From Azospirillum sp. (GTDB taxonomy: Bacteria > Pseudomonadota > Alphaproteobacteria > Azospirillales > Azospirillaceae): a stretch of 43,303 nucleotides of DNA. Positions 14,202 to 23,550 of the stretch are shown here, piece after piece; positions within the stretch are counted from its first letter, which is position 1, and the number at the start of each line of letters is the position of its first letter. The notes beneath the pieces were generated by a model. It saw only the letters and a list, made by a program, of their open reading frames with translations, did not search any database and was not told the DNA's origin. Both the position numbers and the translations under genes were made by a program. The stretch is from the NCBI GenBank assembly GCA_027486405.1, contig JAIXPD010000019.1, forward strand, positions 1-43,303, read 5' to 3'.

Positions 14202-14223
14202 ATCGGATGATCGAACATCCGAT
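14202..14223. promoter_or_regulatory. Inverted repeat upstream of the liu operon (operator candidate 2)
   Basis: ATCGGATG and CATCCGAT (8-bp arms, 6-nt spacer) lie between the first inverted repeat and the liuA Shine-Dalgarno. It could be a second operator or a leader hairpin. Its sequence is unlike the first site, so a different protein would be needed. Confidence 0.4.
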
Positions 14224-14248
14224 CATTGTTGAGGGGAGCGATACGACC

Positions 14249-15421
14249 ATGCCGTCCAGCCAGTACCCCAGCCTGAATTTCGATCTTGGCGAAACCGCCG
14301 ACATGCTGCGCGAATCGGTGCGGAATTTCGCCGACGCCGAAATCACCCCGTTGGCCGCCGAGATCGACCGCTCCAACGAGTTTCCGAACCATCTGTGGCG
14401 CAAGATGGGCGACCTCGGCATCCTCGGCGTGACGGTGGAGGAGGAGTATGGCGGGGCCGCCATGGGCTATCTGGAGCATGTCGTGGCGATGGAGGAGGTG
14501 TCCCGCGCCTCGGCGTCGGTCGGCCTCAGCTACGGCGCGCACTCCAACCTGTGCGTCAACCAGATCCGCAAGAACGGCACGGCGGAGCAGAAGCGCCGCT
14601 ATCTGCCCAAGCTGATTTCCGGCGAACACATCGGCGCGCTGGCGATGTCCGAACCCAACGCCGGGTCGGACGTGGTGTCGATGAAGCTGCGCGCCGACAA
14701 GAAGGGCGACCGCTACGTCCTGAACGGCACCAAAATGTGGATCACCAACGGCCCCGACGCCGACACGCTGGTGATCTACGCCAAGACCGATCTGGCCGCC
14801 GGGCCGCGCGGCATCACCGCCTTCCTGGTGGAAAAGACCTTCAAGGGCTTTTCGGTGGCGCAGAAGCTCGACAAGCTCGGCATGCGCGGGTCCAACACCG
14901 GTGAACTGGTGTTCGAGGATTGCGAGGTGCCGGAAGAGAATATTCTGGGTGGCGTCGGGCGCGGCGTGAACGTGCTGATGTCCGGCCTGGATTACGAACG
15001 CGCCGTTCTGTCGGGCGGACCGCTGGGCATCATGCAGGCCTGCATGGACATCGTCATTCCCTACCTGCACGACCGCAAGCAGTTCGGCCAGTCGATCGGC
15101 GAGTTCCAGCTGATGCAAGGCAAGCTGGCCGACATGTACACGATCATGAACGCCGCCAAATCCTACGTCTACACCGTGGCCAAGGCCTGCGACCGGGGCG
15201 AGACGACCCGCAAGGACGCCGCCGCCGCCATCCTGTATTCGGCGGAAAAGGCGACCTGGATGGCGCTGGAAGCGATCCAGACCCTGGGCGGCAACGGTTA
15301 CATCAACGAATACCCGACGGGCCGCCTGCTGCGCGACGCCAAGCTTTATGAAATCGGCGCGGGCACCAGCGAAATCCGCCGTATGCTGATCGGGCGCGAG
15401 CTGTTCAAGGAAACCGCGTAA
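14249..15421 (+). CDS. liuA: Isovaleryl-CoA dehydrogenase
   Basis: This FAD enzyme converts isovaleryl-CoA to 3-methylcrotonyl-CoA in leucine breakdown. It has 390 aa. Motifs include [17 protein letters not shown] and [18 protein letters not shown] (FAD binding), [23 protein letters not shown], and the catalytic base Glu250 in [13 protein letters not shown], the position typical of isovaleryl-CoA dehydrogenases rather than the YEGTS position of short-chain enzymes. The C-terminus has [36 protein letters not shown] chose ATG 14249 (GAGGGGAG upstream) over 14177, whose extra codons overlap both inverted repeats. It is the first gene of the liu operon. Confidence 0.95.
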   Translation: MPSSQYPSLNFDLGETADMLRESVRNFADAEITPLAAEIDRSNEFPNHLWRKMGDLGILGVTVEEEYGGAAMGYLEHVVAMEEVSRASASVGLSYGAHSNLCVNQIRKNGTAEQKRRYLPKLISGEHIGALAMSEPNAGSDVVSMKLRADKKGDRYVLNGTKMWITNGPDADTLVIYAKTDLAAGPRGITAFLVEKTFKGFSVAQKLDKLGMRGSNTGELVFEDCEVPEENILGGVGRGVNVLMSGLDYERAVLSGGPLGIMQACMDIVIPYLHDRKQFGQSIGEFQLMQGKLADMYTIMNAAKSYVYTVAKACDRGETTRKDAAAAILYSAEKATWMALEAIQTLGGNGYINEYPTGRLLRDAKLYEIGAGTSEIRRMLIGRELFKETA

Positions 15422-15445
15422 CCTCCGTTTTCCCCGATCTCTTGT

Positions 15446-15552
15446 CCCCTCTCCCCCCGGGGAGAGGGTTAGGATGAGGGGGACACGAGCGCGACCAGCG
15501 TCCGGCGGACGCAACCCCCTCACCCCACCCTCTCCCCGGGGGGGAGAGGGCC
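15446..15552. repeat. Intercistronic C/G-rich palindromic repeat, unit 2
   Basis: This unit is of the same kind as those at 8109-8213 and 16808-16914: CCCCTCTCCCCCCGGGGAGAGG, GATGAGGGGG, a core with CGTCCGGCGGACGC (apparently inverted relative to unit 1), CCCCCTCACCCCACCCTCTCCCC and a closing GGGGGAGAGGG. It occupies most of the liuA to thiolase gap, and no gene is present. Confidence 0.75.
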
Positions 15553-15597
15553 GGGACACGAGCAAGACACGAGCATTGAGGGACGAGGAAGCGACCC

Positions 15598-16785
15598 ATG
15601 ACCACCGACAGCATCGTCATCGCCGCCGCCGCCCGCACACCGATGGGCGGCTTCCAGGGGGATTTGCAGGGGCTGACCGGCCCGCAATTGGGGGCCGCCG
15701 CGATCAAGGCGGCGCTGGAACGCTCCGGCCTGCCTCCTGAGGCGGTGGACGAGGTGTTCATGGGCTGCGTGCTGTCGGCCGGTGTTGGCCAGGCTCCGGC
15801 GCGTCAGGCCGCGCTGGGGGCCGGTCTGCCCAAGGCGGCGGGCTGCACCACCATTTCCAAGGTCTGCGGGTCGGGCATGCGGGCGGTGATGTTCGCCCAC
15901 GACGTCATCAAGGCCGGATCGGCCAAGGTGGTGGTGGCGGGCGGCATGGAAAGCATGTCGAACGCCCCCTATCTGCTGGACCGGGCGCGCGGCGGCTACC
16001 GCATGGGCCATGGCAAGGTGCTGGACCACATGTTCTTTGATGGTCTGGAGGACGCCTATGACAAGGGCCGTCTGATGGGGACCTTCGCCGAGGAATGCGC
16101 GGGCAGCTACAATTTCACCCGCGAGGCGCAGGACGCCTACGCCATCGAAAGCCTGAACCGCGCCCGCAAGGCGGTGGAGGGCGGTTTCTTCGCCGGTGAA
16201 ATCACCCCGGTGACGGTCAAGGGCCGCAAGGGTGACACCGTCATCAGCCAGGACGAACAACCGCTGAAGGCCGATCCGGCCAAGATCCCGACGCTGAAGC
16301 CCGCCTTCGCCAAGGATGGCACGGTGACGGCGGCCAACGCCTCGTCCATCTCCGACGGTGGGGCGGCGCTGATCGTCACCACCCGCCGCGAGGCCGACGC
16401 GCGCGGCCTGCGCGTGCTGGCCGAAATCAAGGGCCACGCCAACCACGCCCAGGCCCCGGCCCTGTTCACCACCGCCCCGGTCGGCGCGATGAAGACGCTG
16501 TTCGACAAGGTTGGCTGGTCCGCCGGGTCGGTCGATCTGTTCGAAATCAACGAGGCGTTCGCCGTCGTCACCATGGCGGCGATGCGCGATCTGGATTTGC
16601 CGCACGACAAGGTCAACGTCCATGGCGGGGCCTGCGCGCTGGGCCACCCCATCGGCGCGTCGGGTGCCCGCATCCTCGTGACGCTGCTGGCGGCGCTGGA
16701 GCGGTACGACCTCAAGCGCGGCGTGGCCAGCCTGTGCATCGGCGGCGGCGAAGCCACCGCCATCGCCGTCGAACGGGTGGGTTGA
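15598..16785 (+). CDS. Acetyl-CoA acetyltransferase (thiolase)
   Basis: This 395-aa thiolase splits acetoacetyl-CoA into two acetyl-CoA (or condenses them). Catalytic residues are visible: nucleophile Cys90 in TTISKVCGSGMRAVM, His350 in GGACALGHPIGASGARI, and Cys380 in SLCIGGGEATAIA. The substrate-loop region MSNAPYLLDRARGGYRMGHGKVLDHMFFDGLEDAY is that of biosynthetic-type acetoacetyl-CoA thiolases. Inside the liu operon it would consume the acetoacetate arm after HMG-CoA lyase, although a CoA transferase or acetoacetyl-CoA synthetase is not seen here. The start ATG follows GGGACGAGGAAGCGACCC, with GAGGAAG as Shine-Dalgarno. Confidence 0.95.
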   Translation: MTTDSIVIAAAARTPMGGFQGDLQGLTGPQLGAAAIKAALERSGLPPEAVDEVFMGCVLSAGVGQAPARQAALGAGLPKAAGCTTISKVCGSGMRAVMFAHDVIKAGSAKVVVAGGMESMSNAPYLLDRARGGYRMGHGKVLDHMFFDGLEDAYDKGRLMGTFAEECAGSYNFTREAQDAYAIESLNRARKAVEGGFFAGEITPVTVKGRKGDTVISQDEQPLKADPAKIPTLKPAFAKDGTVTAANASSISDGGAALIVTTRREADARGLRVLAEIKGHANHAQAPALFTTAPVGAMKTLFDKVGWSAGSVDLFEINEAFAVVTMAAMRDLDLPHDKVNVHGGACALGHPIGASGARILVTLLAALERYDLKRGVASLCIGGGEATAIAVERVG

Positions 16786-16807
16786 CCGCCACTCTCCCGC
16801 CTTGATT

Positions 16808-16914
16808 CCCCCTCTCCCCCCGGGGAGAGGGCCGGGGTGAGGGGGCACCGCCTGCCGAACGCTCCTTGACGCGCACCCCCCTCACCCTAACCCTCTCCCC
16901 AGGGGGGAGAGGGG
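16808..16914. repeat. Intercistronic C/G-rich palindromic repeat, unit 3
   Basis: This is the closest relative of unit 1 (8109-8213). Both read through CCGCCTGCCG(G/A)ACGCTCCT in the core, then a CCCCCTC block, CCTAACCCTCTCCCC and a closing G-run. It fills the thiolase to acyl-CoA dehydrogenase gap. No gene is present. Confidence 0.75.
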
Positions 16915-16948
16915 ATAAGAGGGGATCAAAAAAACACGGAGGAACCCG

Positions 16949-18082
16949 ATGCACCTGACCGAAGAACAGACCATGGTCCGCGACATGGCCCGCGCCTTCG
17001 CGCAGGAGCGGCTGGCCCCCACCGCCGCCGACCGCGACCGCAGCGGCGCGTTCCCCAAGGCCGAACTGGCCGAAATGGGCGCGCTTGGCCTGCTCGGCAT
17101 GCTGGTCCCGGAGGAGTTCGACGGGGCGGCGTCCGACCATGTCGCCTACGCGCTGGCGATTGAGGAGATCGCCGCCGGGGACGGTGCGATTTCGACGATC
17201 ATGAGCGTGCACAATTCGGTCGGCTGCATGCCCATCTTCAAATTCGGCACGGCGGCGCAGAAGGAACGTTTCCTCAAGCCGATGGCGCGCGGGGAGATGC
17301 TGGGGGCCTTCTGCCTGACCGAACCGCAGGCCGGATCCGACGCGTCGGCGATCAAGACCCGCGCCCGGCGCGACGGCGATCACTGGGTGCTGAATGGAAC
17401 CAAGCAGTTCATCACCTCCGGGGCCAACGCCGACGTCGCCATCGTCTTCGCCGTGACCGATCCGGCCGCCGGGAAAAAGGGCCTCAGCGCCTTCATCGTC
17501 CCGACCGACACCCCCGGCTACACGGTGGCCCGCACCGAAGACAAGCTGGGCCAGCACTGCTCCGACACCTGCCAGATCCTGTTCGAGGACTGCCGCGTTC
17601 CGGCCGACCTCATGCTGGGGGCCGAAGGGGCCGGCTACAAGGTGGCCTTGTCCAATCTGGAAGGCGGGCGCATCGGCATCGCGTCCCAGGCGGTGGGGAT
17701 GGCGCGCTCCGCGCTCGACCACGCGGTGCGCTACGCCCAGGACCGCCAGAGCATGGGCGTGCCGATCATCCAGCATCAGGCCGTCGCCTTCCGGTTGGCC
17801 GACATGGCGACACGGGTCGAGGCGGCGCGCCAACTGGTGCTGCACGCGGCGTCTCTGCGCGACGCCGGGTTGCCCTGCACCAAGGAAGCGGCGATGGCCA
17901 AGCTGTTCGCCACCGAAATGGCGGAAAAGGTCTGTTCCGACGCCATCCAGGTGCATGGTGGCTATGGCTATCTCAACGATTTCCCGGTGGAGCGCATCTA
18001 CCGCGACGTCCGCGTCTGCCAGATTTACGAAGGCACCAGCGACATCCAACGGCTGGTCATCAGCCGCGCGCTTGTCCAATAA
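16949..18082 (+). CDS. Acyl-CoA dehydrogenase, short/branched-chain type
   Basis: This 377-aa FAD enzyme is the second acyl-CoA dehydrogenase of the operon. Motifs include [61 protein letters not shown] and catalytic Glu361 in [19 protein letters not shown], the position used by short-chain, medium-chain and isobutyryl/2-methylbutyryl-CoA dehydrogenases. It therefore acts on a different substrate from LiuA. 2-Methylbutyryl- or isobutyryl-CoA from isoleucine or valine is a reasonable guess, not proven. The start at 16949 has ACGGAGG upstream. The stop is 43 bp before the carboxylase beta gene. Confidence 0.92.
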   Translation: MHLTEEQTMVRDMARAFAQERLAPTAADRDRSGAFPKAELAEMGALGLLGMLVPEEFDGAASDHVAYALAIEEIAAGDGAISTIMSVHNSVGCMPIFKFGTAAQKERFLKPMARGEMLGAFCLTEPQAGSDASAIKTRARRDGDHWVLNGTKQFITSGANADVAIVFAVTDPAAGKKGLSAFIVPTDTPGYTVARTEDKLGQHCSDTCQILFEDCRVPADLMLGAEGAGYKVALSNLEGGRIGIASQAVGMARSALDHAVRYAQDRQSMGVPIIQHQAVAFRLADMATRVEAARQLVLHAASLRDAGLPCTKEAAMAKLFATEMAEKVCSDAIQVHGGYGYLNDFPVERIYRDVRVCQIYEGTSDIQRLVISRALVQ

Positions 18083-18125
18083 GCCATTTCTCAAACCGTC
18101 ATTTCTCACACGGGAGGGCGACGGC

Positions 18126-19733
18126 ATGACCGTCCTGAAGAGCGCCATCAACGCGCGCTCCGCCGAATTCCAGACCAACGCCGACGCCATGGCGGCGCTG
18201 GTCGCCGATCTGCGCCAGAAGGTTGCCGCCATCCAACAGGGCGGCGGGGCCAAGGCCCGTGAGAAGCATTTGGCCCGTGGCAAGCTGCTGCCGCGCGAGC
18301 GCATCCGCCAACTGCTCGATCCCGGTTCGCCCTTCCTCGAACTGTCGCAGATGGCCGCGCACGAGGTGTATGAGGACGTCATCCCCTCGGCGGGCATCAT
18401 CACCGGCATCGGCAGCGTCGCCGGTCAGGAATGCATGATCGTCGCCAACGACGCGACGGTGAAGGGCGGAACCTATTACCCGCTGACGGTCAAGAAGCAC
18501 CTGCGGGCGCAGGAAATCGCCCAGGCCAACAACCTGCCCTGCATCTATCTGGTGGACAGCGGCGGGGCCAACCTGCCCAATCAGGACGAGGTGTTTCCCG
18601 ACCGCGACCATTTCGGCCGCATCTTCTTCAACCAGGCCAACATGTCGTCCGACGGCATCCCGCAGATCGCCGTGGTGATGGGAAGCTGCACGGCGGGCGG
18701 CGCTTATGTTCCGGCGATGTCGGACGAGGCCATCATCGTCCGCAACCAGGGAACCATCTTCCTGGGCGGCCCGCCGCTGGTCAAGGCCGCCACCGGCGAG
18801 GTGGTGAGTGCGGAGGATCTGGGCGGGGCCGACGTGCATTCCCGCACCTCTGGTGTGACCGACCATTACGCGATGAACGACGCCCACGCCCTGGCGATGG
18901 CCCGGCGGGTGGTGACGAATCTCAACCGGTCCAAGCGAATCGACCTCGACCTGCGCGAACCGGAAGAGCCGCTGTTCAGCCCGAACGAGCTGTATGGCGT
19001 GATCCCCAGCGACGCCCGCAAGCCGTTCGACGTGCGCGAGGTGATCGCCCGCATCGTCGATGGCTCGCGCTTTGACGAGTTCAAGCCGCTCTATGGCACC
19101 ACGTTGGTGACGGGCTTCGCCCACATCCACGGCTATCCCGTTGGCATCATCGCCAACAACGGCATCCTGTTCAGCGAATCCGCGCTGAAGGGCGCGCATT
19201 TCATCGAATTGTGCTGCCAGCGCCGCATCCCGCTGGTGTTCCTGCAAAACATCACCGGCTTCATGGTCGGGCGGAAATACGAGGCGGGCGGCATCGCCAA
19301 GGACGGCGCGAAGCTGGTGACGGCGGTCGCCTGCGCCAAGGTGCCGAAATTCACCGTGGTCATCGGCGGCAGCTATGGCGCTGGCAATTACGGCATGTGC
19401 GGCCGCGCCTATTCCCCGCGCTTCCTGTGGATGTGGCCGAACGCCCGCATCTCGGTGATGGGCGGCGAACAGGCGGCGGGCGTGCTGGCCCAGGTCAAGC
19501 GCGACGCGATGGAGGCGCAGGGCAAGCCCTGGTCGGCGGAGGATGAGGAGGCGTTGAAGGCCCCGATCCGCCAGAAGTTCGAACGCGAAAGCCACCCCTA
19601 TTACGCCAGCGCCCGTTTGTGGGACGACGGCATCATCGACCCGGCGGACACCCGCATGGTGCTGGGCCTTGGCCTGTCGGCGTCCCTCAACGCGCCGGTG
19701 CCGAAGACGACCTTCGGCGTGTTCCGCATGTGA
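18126..19733 (+). CDS. liuB: 3-methylcrotonyl-CoA carboxylase, beta (carboxyltransferase) subunit
   Basis: This subunit moves the carboxyl group from biotin to 3-methylcrotonyl-CoA, giving 3-methylglutaconyl-CoA. It has 535 aa with two crotonase-like halves. Features include [82 protein letters not shown] (typical of methylcrotonyl rather than propionyl carboxylases), [60 protein letters not shown] and the C-terminal [21 protein letters not shown]. The ATG at 18126 has GGGAGGG upstream; the frame is open to 17955 but that part overlaps the previous gene. The alpha partner is two genes downstream. Confidence 0.96.
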   Translation: MTVLKSAINARSAEFQTNADAMAALVADLRQKVAAIQQGGGAKAREKHLARGKLLPRERIRQLLDPGSPFLELSQMAAHEVYEDVIPSAGIITGIGSVAGQECMIVANDATVKGGTYYPLTVKKHLRAQEIAQANNLPCIYLVDSGGANLPNQDEVFPDRDHFGRIFFNQANMSSDGIPQIAVVMGSCTAGGAYVPAMSDEAIIVRNQGTIFLGGPPLVKAATGEVVSAEDLGGADVHSRTSGVTDHYAMNDAHALAMARRVVTNLNRSKRIDLDLREPEEPLFSPNELYGVIPSDARKPFDVREVIARIVDGSRFDEFKPLYGTTLVTGFAHIHGYPVGIIANNGILFSESALKGAHFIELCCQRRIPLVFLQNITGFMVGRKYEAGGIAKDGAKLVTAVACAKVPKFTVVIGGSYGAGNYGMCGRAYSPRFLWMWPNARISVMGGEQAAGVLAQVKRDAMEAQGKPWSAEDEEALKAPIRQKFERESHPYYASARLWDDGIIDPADTRMVLGLGLSASLNAPVPKTTFGVFRM

Positions 19734-19744
19734 TGGGGGTGGGC

Positions 19745-20539
19745 ATGAGCGACATTTTGCCAGACATTTTGGTCGACATCGCCGCCAACGGCGTTGCCAC
19801 CGTCACCATGAACCGGGGCGAGGTTCACAACGCCTTCAACGAGGGCGTCATCGCCGGGCTGACCGACGCCTTCCGGCAGGTCGGCGAAAACCCGGAGGTC
19901 CGCGCGGTCCTGCTGCGCGGCGTCGGCAAAAGCTTTTCCGCCGGGGCCGATCTGTCCTGGATGAAGCGGATGTCGGGCTATTCCTACGAGGAAAACCTGA
20001 CCGACGCGCTGGGGCTGGCCACCATGCTGCGCACGCTGGACGAATGCCCCAAGCCCACGGTGGCGGTGGTGCAGGGGCCGGCCTTCGGCGGCGGCGTCGG
20101 GCTGGTGTCGGCCTGCGACATCGCCATTGGCGTGGACACGGCCAGCTTTGCCCTGACCGAAGTGAAGCTGGGCATCATCCCGGCGGCCATCAGCCCCTAC
20201 GTCATCGGGGCCATCGGCGAACGCGCCTGCCGCCGCTATTTCCTGACCGGAGAACGGTTTTCGGCGGCGGAAGCCCACCGGCTGGGCCTGTTGCACGAGT
20301 TGACCAACGCCGACGGGCTGGAGGCGGCGGTTGAGAAGACCGTCAAGAACCTGCTTGATTGCGGCCCGACGGCGCAAACCGCCGCCAAGGAGCTGATCCG
20401 CGCGGTGGCCCGCCGCCCGCTGACCGACGCCGTGGTCCGCGACACCGCCGAACGCATCGCCCGCCAGCGCGCCAGCGCCGAAGGCAAGGAGGGCATCGGG
20501 GCCTTCCTCGACAAACGCAACCCGTCCTGGCGGAGCTGA
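19745..20539 (+). CDS. liuC: Methylglutaconyl-CoA hydratase (enoyl-CoA hydratase family)
   Basis: This crotonase-fold enzyme hydrates 3-methylglutaconyl-CoA to HMG-CoA. It has 264 aa. Visible are the oxyanion-hole region AVLLRGVGKSFSAGADLSWMKRM, PKPTVAVVQGPAFGGGVGLVSACDIAIGVDTASFALTEVKLGIIPAAISPYVI, and the SPYV variant common in LiuC-type hydratases. The start at 19745 lies 12 bp after the carboxylase beta stop, with a G-rich Shine-Dalgarno. An upstream in-frame start at 19619 would overlap the beta gene and is rejected. Position between the two carboxylase subunits is the usual liuBCD order. Confidence 0.94.
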   Translation: MSDILPDILVDIAANGVATVTMNRGEVHNAFNEGVIAGLTDAFRQVGENPEVRAVLLRGVGKSFSAGADLSWMKRMSGYSYEENLTDALGLATMLRTLDECPKPTVAVVQGPAFGGGVGLVSACDIAIGVDTASFALTEVKLGIIPAAISPYVIGAIGERACRRYFLTGERFSAAEAHRLGLLHELTNADGLEAAVEKTVKNLLDCGPTAQTAAKELIRAVARRPLTDAVVRDTAERIARQRASAEGKEGIGAFLDKRNPSWRS

Positions 20540-20546
20540 GAATCCC

Positions 20547-22565
20547 ATGTCACACCTGACCATGTTCGACACGATCCTCATCGCCAACCGGGGCGAAATC
20601 GCCTGCCGCGTCATCCGCACCGCGCGGCGCATGGGCATCAAGACCGTCGCCGTCCATTCCGACGCCGACGCCAAGGCCATGCACGTCCAGATGGCCGACG
20701 AGGCCGTCTGCATCGGCCCGGCCCCGGTCGGCGAGAGCTATCTGCGCGGCGACGCGATCCTGGAGGTTGCCAAGCGCACGGGTGCGCAGGCGATCCATCC
20801 CGGCTACGGCTTCCTGTCGGAAAACGCCGGTTTCGCGGCGGCCTGTGCGGAGGCGGGCGTCGTCTTCATCGGCCCGCCGATCGAGGCGATCCGCGTCATG
20901 GGGTCGAAGGCCGAATCCAAACGGTTGATGGCCAACGCCGACGTGCCGCTGGTTCCCGGCTATCACGGTCGGGCGCAGGATTTCGCCACCCTGTCGGCGG
21001 AAGCGGCCCGCATCGGCTTTCCGGTGCTGGTCAAGGCGTCGGCGGGCGGCGGCGGCAAGGGCATGCGCGTCGTGCGCAGCGCCGATGAGCTGGCCGACGC
21101 GGTGGCGGGCGCCCAGCGCGAGGCCAAGGCGGCGTTCGGCGACGACAGCCTGTTGTTGGAAAAATACCTGTCCCGCCCGCGCCACGTCGAAATCCAGGTC
21201 TTTTGCGACACCCACGGCAACGGTGTCTATCTGTTCGAGCGCGATTGCTCGATCCAGCGCCGTCACCAGAAGGTGATCGAGGAGGCCCCCGCCCCCAACC
21301 TGCCCGACGACCTGCGCCGCCGCATGGGCGAGGCCGCCGTCGCCGCCGCCAAGGCGGTGAACTATGTCGGGGCGGGCACGGTCGAGTTCCTGTATGAGGA
21401 TGGCGGTTTCTACTTCATCGAGATGAACACCCGGCTTCAGGTGGAGCATCCGGTGACGGAAAAGATCACCGGCCTGGATCTGGTCGAATGGCAATTGCGC
21501 GTCGCCGCCGGGGCCGAACTGCCCCTGCGTCAGGAGCAATTGACGCGCAAGGGCCACGCCTTTGAAGCCCGGCTTTACGCCGAGGATCCGCAGCGCGAGT
21601 TCCTGCCCGCCATCGGCACCCTGACCCGGCTGCGTCCCCCCGCCGAAAGCGATCACGTCCGGGTCGACACCGGCGTGCGCGAAGGCGATGCGGTGACGAT
21701 GTATTACGACCCGATGATCGCCAAGCTGATCGTGTGGGACGAGGACCGCGACGCCGCCCTGCGCCGCCTGCGCGGCGCGCTCGCCGCCTATGAGGTGGTC
21801 GGCGTCACCACCAACATCGGTTTCCTTGGGGCCATCGCCGCCCATCCGGCCTTCCGCGCGGTGGAGATCGACACCGGTTTCATCGAGCGCCACCGCGCCG
21901 ATCTGTTGCCGCCGCCCGCCCCGGCCAGCGACGCGGCCCTCTCCGCCGCCGCCTTGGCGGTTCTGCTGCGCCGCCGGGCGGAGGCGCAGGCCGCGCTGCG
22001 CGCCCGGTCGGACCGTCATTCGCCCTGGCTGCTCGCCAACGGCTGGCGGTTGAACGAGGAAACCCATTACGACCTCAGCCTGATCGACGGTGAGACGGCC
22101 CGCGCGGTGACGCTGCATTTCCGCAGCGACGGCTACGAAATCGCCGTGGACGGCGGCCCGGCCCAACCGGCGACCGGCGTCACCTTTGACGATGGGGCGC
22201 TGACCGTCAGCCTGGGCGGGGCGCGGTTGCGCGCCACCGTGGTCCAGCAGGGGTTGGATCTGACCGTGCTGATCGACGGCGTGGCCACCCGCCTGAAGCT
22301 GGACGACCCCAGCGCGCGCGCGGCGGAGCAGGAGGGCGGCTCGGGCCGTTTGAGCGCGCCGATGCCCGGCACCGTGGTCCGCGTGCTGGTCGAAGTCGGC
22401 CAGAGCGTGGAGGCCGGAACGCCGCTGATGCTGCTGGAAGCGATGAAGATGGAGCACACCATCAAGGCCCCCGCCGCCGGGGTGGTCGCCGCCCTGAATT
22501 TCGCGGCGGGCGATCAGGTCGCCGAGGGCGTCGATCTGCTGGTTCTCGACATCGCGGAGGGCTGA
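20547..22565 (+). CDS. liuD: 3-methylcrotonyl-CoA carboxylase, alpha (biotin-carrying) subunit
   Basis: This 672-aa subunit carboxylates its own biotin with ATP and bicarbonate. Biotin-carboxylase domain: [24 protein letters not shown] at the N-terminus, the Gly-rich ATP loop [34 protein letters not shown] and [17 protein letters not shown] middle BT-like domain (about 470-590) follows, and the C-terminal biotinyl domain carries EAMKMEH with biotin-accepting Lys634. The start at 20547 is 7 bp after liuC; the ATG at 20562 would drop five residues. It forms a complex with LiuB. Confidence 0.96.
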   Translation: MSHLTMFDTILIANRGEIACRVIRTARRMGIKTVAVHSDADAKAMHVQMADEAVCIGPAPVGESYLRGDAILEVAKRTGAQAIHPGYGFLSENAGFAAACAEAGVVFIGPPIEAIRVMGSKAESKRLMANADVPLVPGYHGRAQDFATLSAEAARIGFPVLVKASAGGGGKGMRVVRSADELADAVAGAQREAKAAFGDDSLLLEKYLSRPRHVEIQVFCDTHGNGVYLFERDCSIQRRHQKVIEEAPAPNLPDDLRRRMGEAAVAAAKAVNYVGAGTVEFLYEDGGFYFIEMNTRLQVEHPVTEKITGLDLVEWQLRVAAGAELPLRQEQLTRKGHAFEARLYAEDPQREFLPAIGTLTRLRPPAESDHVRVDTGVREGDAVTMYYDPMIAKLIVWDEDRDAALRRLRGALAAYEVVGVTTNIGFLGAIAAHPAFRAVEIDTGFIERHRADLLPPPAPASDAALSAAALAVLLRRRAEAQAALRARSDRHSPWLLANGWRLNEETHYDLSLIDGETARAVTLHFRSDGYEIAVDGGPAQPATGVTFDDGALTVSLGGARLRATVVQQGLDLTVLIDGVATRLKLDDPSARAAEQEGGSGRLSAPMPGTVVRVLVEVGQSVEAGTPLMLLEAMKMEHTIKAPAAGVVAALNFAAGDQVAEGVDLLVLDIAEG

Positions 22566-22570
22566 CGGAC

Positions 22571-23473
22571 ATGACCCGCTTGCCCCATTTCGTCCGCATG
22601 GTCGAGGTTGGCCCGCGCGACGGCCTGCAAAACGAAAAGACCATCGTGCCAACCGCCGTCAAGATCGCGCTGGTGGAGAGGCTGGCCGACGCCGGTCTGT
22701 CGGTGGTGGAGGCGGGCAGCTTCGTGTCGCCCAAATGGGTTCCCCAGATGGGCGACAGCGCCGAGGTGTTCGCCGGGCTGACCCGCAAGCCCGGCGTCCG
22801 CTACGCCGCCCTCACCCCCAACCTGAAGGGGTTGGAAGGGGCGTTGGCCGCCAAGGCCGACGAGGTGGCGGTGTTCGGCGCGGCGTCGGAAAGCTTCAGC
22901 CAGAAGAACATCAACTGCTCCATCGCTGAAAGCCTGGACCGCTTCGCCCCGGTGATGGCGCAGGCCAAGGCGGCGGGCGTGCCGGTGCGCGGCTATGTCA
23001 GTTGCGTGCTCGGCTGCCCCTATGAGGGGAACATCGCCCCGGCGGCGGTGGCCGAGGTGGCGGCCCGCCTGTTCGCCATGGGCTGTTACGAAATCTCGCT
23101 GGGCGACACCATCGGCACCGGCACCCCGGCCAAGGCGCAGGCGATGATCGCGGCGGTGGCCGAACGGGTCCCGGTGGACAAGATCGCCGTTCATTTCCAC
23201 GACACCTACGGGCAGGCGCTGGCCAACCTCTACGCCGCCTTGGAACTGGGCGTGGCGGTGGTCGACAGCTCCGTCGCCGGGCTGGGCGGCTGCCCCTACG
23301 CCAAGGGGGCGTCGGGCAATGTGGCGAGCGAGGATGTTCTGTACATGCTGAACGGTCTGGGGATTGAGACCGGGGTGGATTTGGATCGGTTGATCGCGGC
23401 CGGGGCGTTCATCAGCGACGCCATCGGCCGACCAACGGCGTCAAAGGTGGCCCGCGCTCGTGGTTGTGCGTGA
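22571..23473 (+). CDS. liuE: Hydroxymethylglutaryl-CoA lyase
   Basis: This 300-aa TIM-barrel enzyme cleaves HMG-CoA to acetoacetate and acetyl-CoA, ending leucine breakdown. It shows [16 protein letters not shown] with catalytic Arg-Asp, [53 protein letters not shown] with metal-binding His residues, and the lyase signature [24 protein letters not shown] with the catalytic Cys. It starts 5 bp after liuD and ends just before a strong terminator, so it is the last gene of the liu operon. Confidence 0.96.
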   Translation: MTRLPHFVRMVEVGPRDGLQNEKTIVPTAVKIALVERLADAGLSVVEAGSFVSPKWVPQMGDSAEVFAGLTRKPGVRYAALTPNLKGLEGALAAKADEVAVFGAASESFSQKNINCSIAESLDRFAPVMAQAKAAGVPVRGYVSCVLGCPYEGNIAPAAVAEVAARLFAMGCYEISLGDTIGTGTPAKAQAMIAAVAERVPVDKIAVHFHDTYGQALANLYAALELGVAVVDSSVAGLGGCPYAKGASGNVASEDVLYMLNGLGIETGVDLDRLIAAGAFISDAIGRPTASKVARARGCA

Positions 23474-23493
23474 GAGGTTCACCCTCGACACCG

Positions 23494-23532
23494 AAGGGCC
23501 GCATCCCCGCCGGGATGCGGCCCTTTCGTTTT
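23494..23532 (+). terminator. Intrinsic terminator of the liu operon
   Basis: A perfect 14-bp stem, AAGGGCCGCATCCC with GGGATGCGGCCCTT, closes on a CGCC tetraloop and is followed by TCGTTTTG. It lies 20 bp after the HMG-CoA lyase stop and just before the convergent permease gene. The reverse strand also begins with an A-run complement, so it may act in both directions. Confidence 0.88.
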
Positions 23533-23550
23533 GAGGATCGCTTGAACCGC

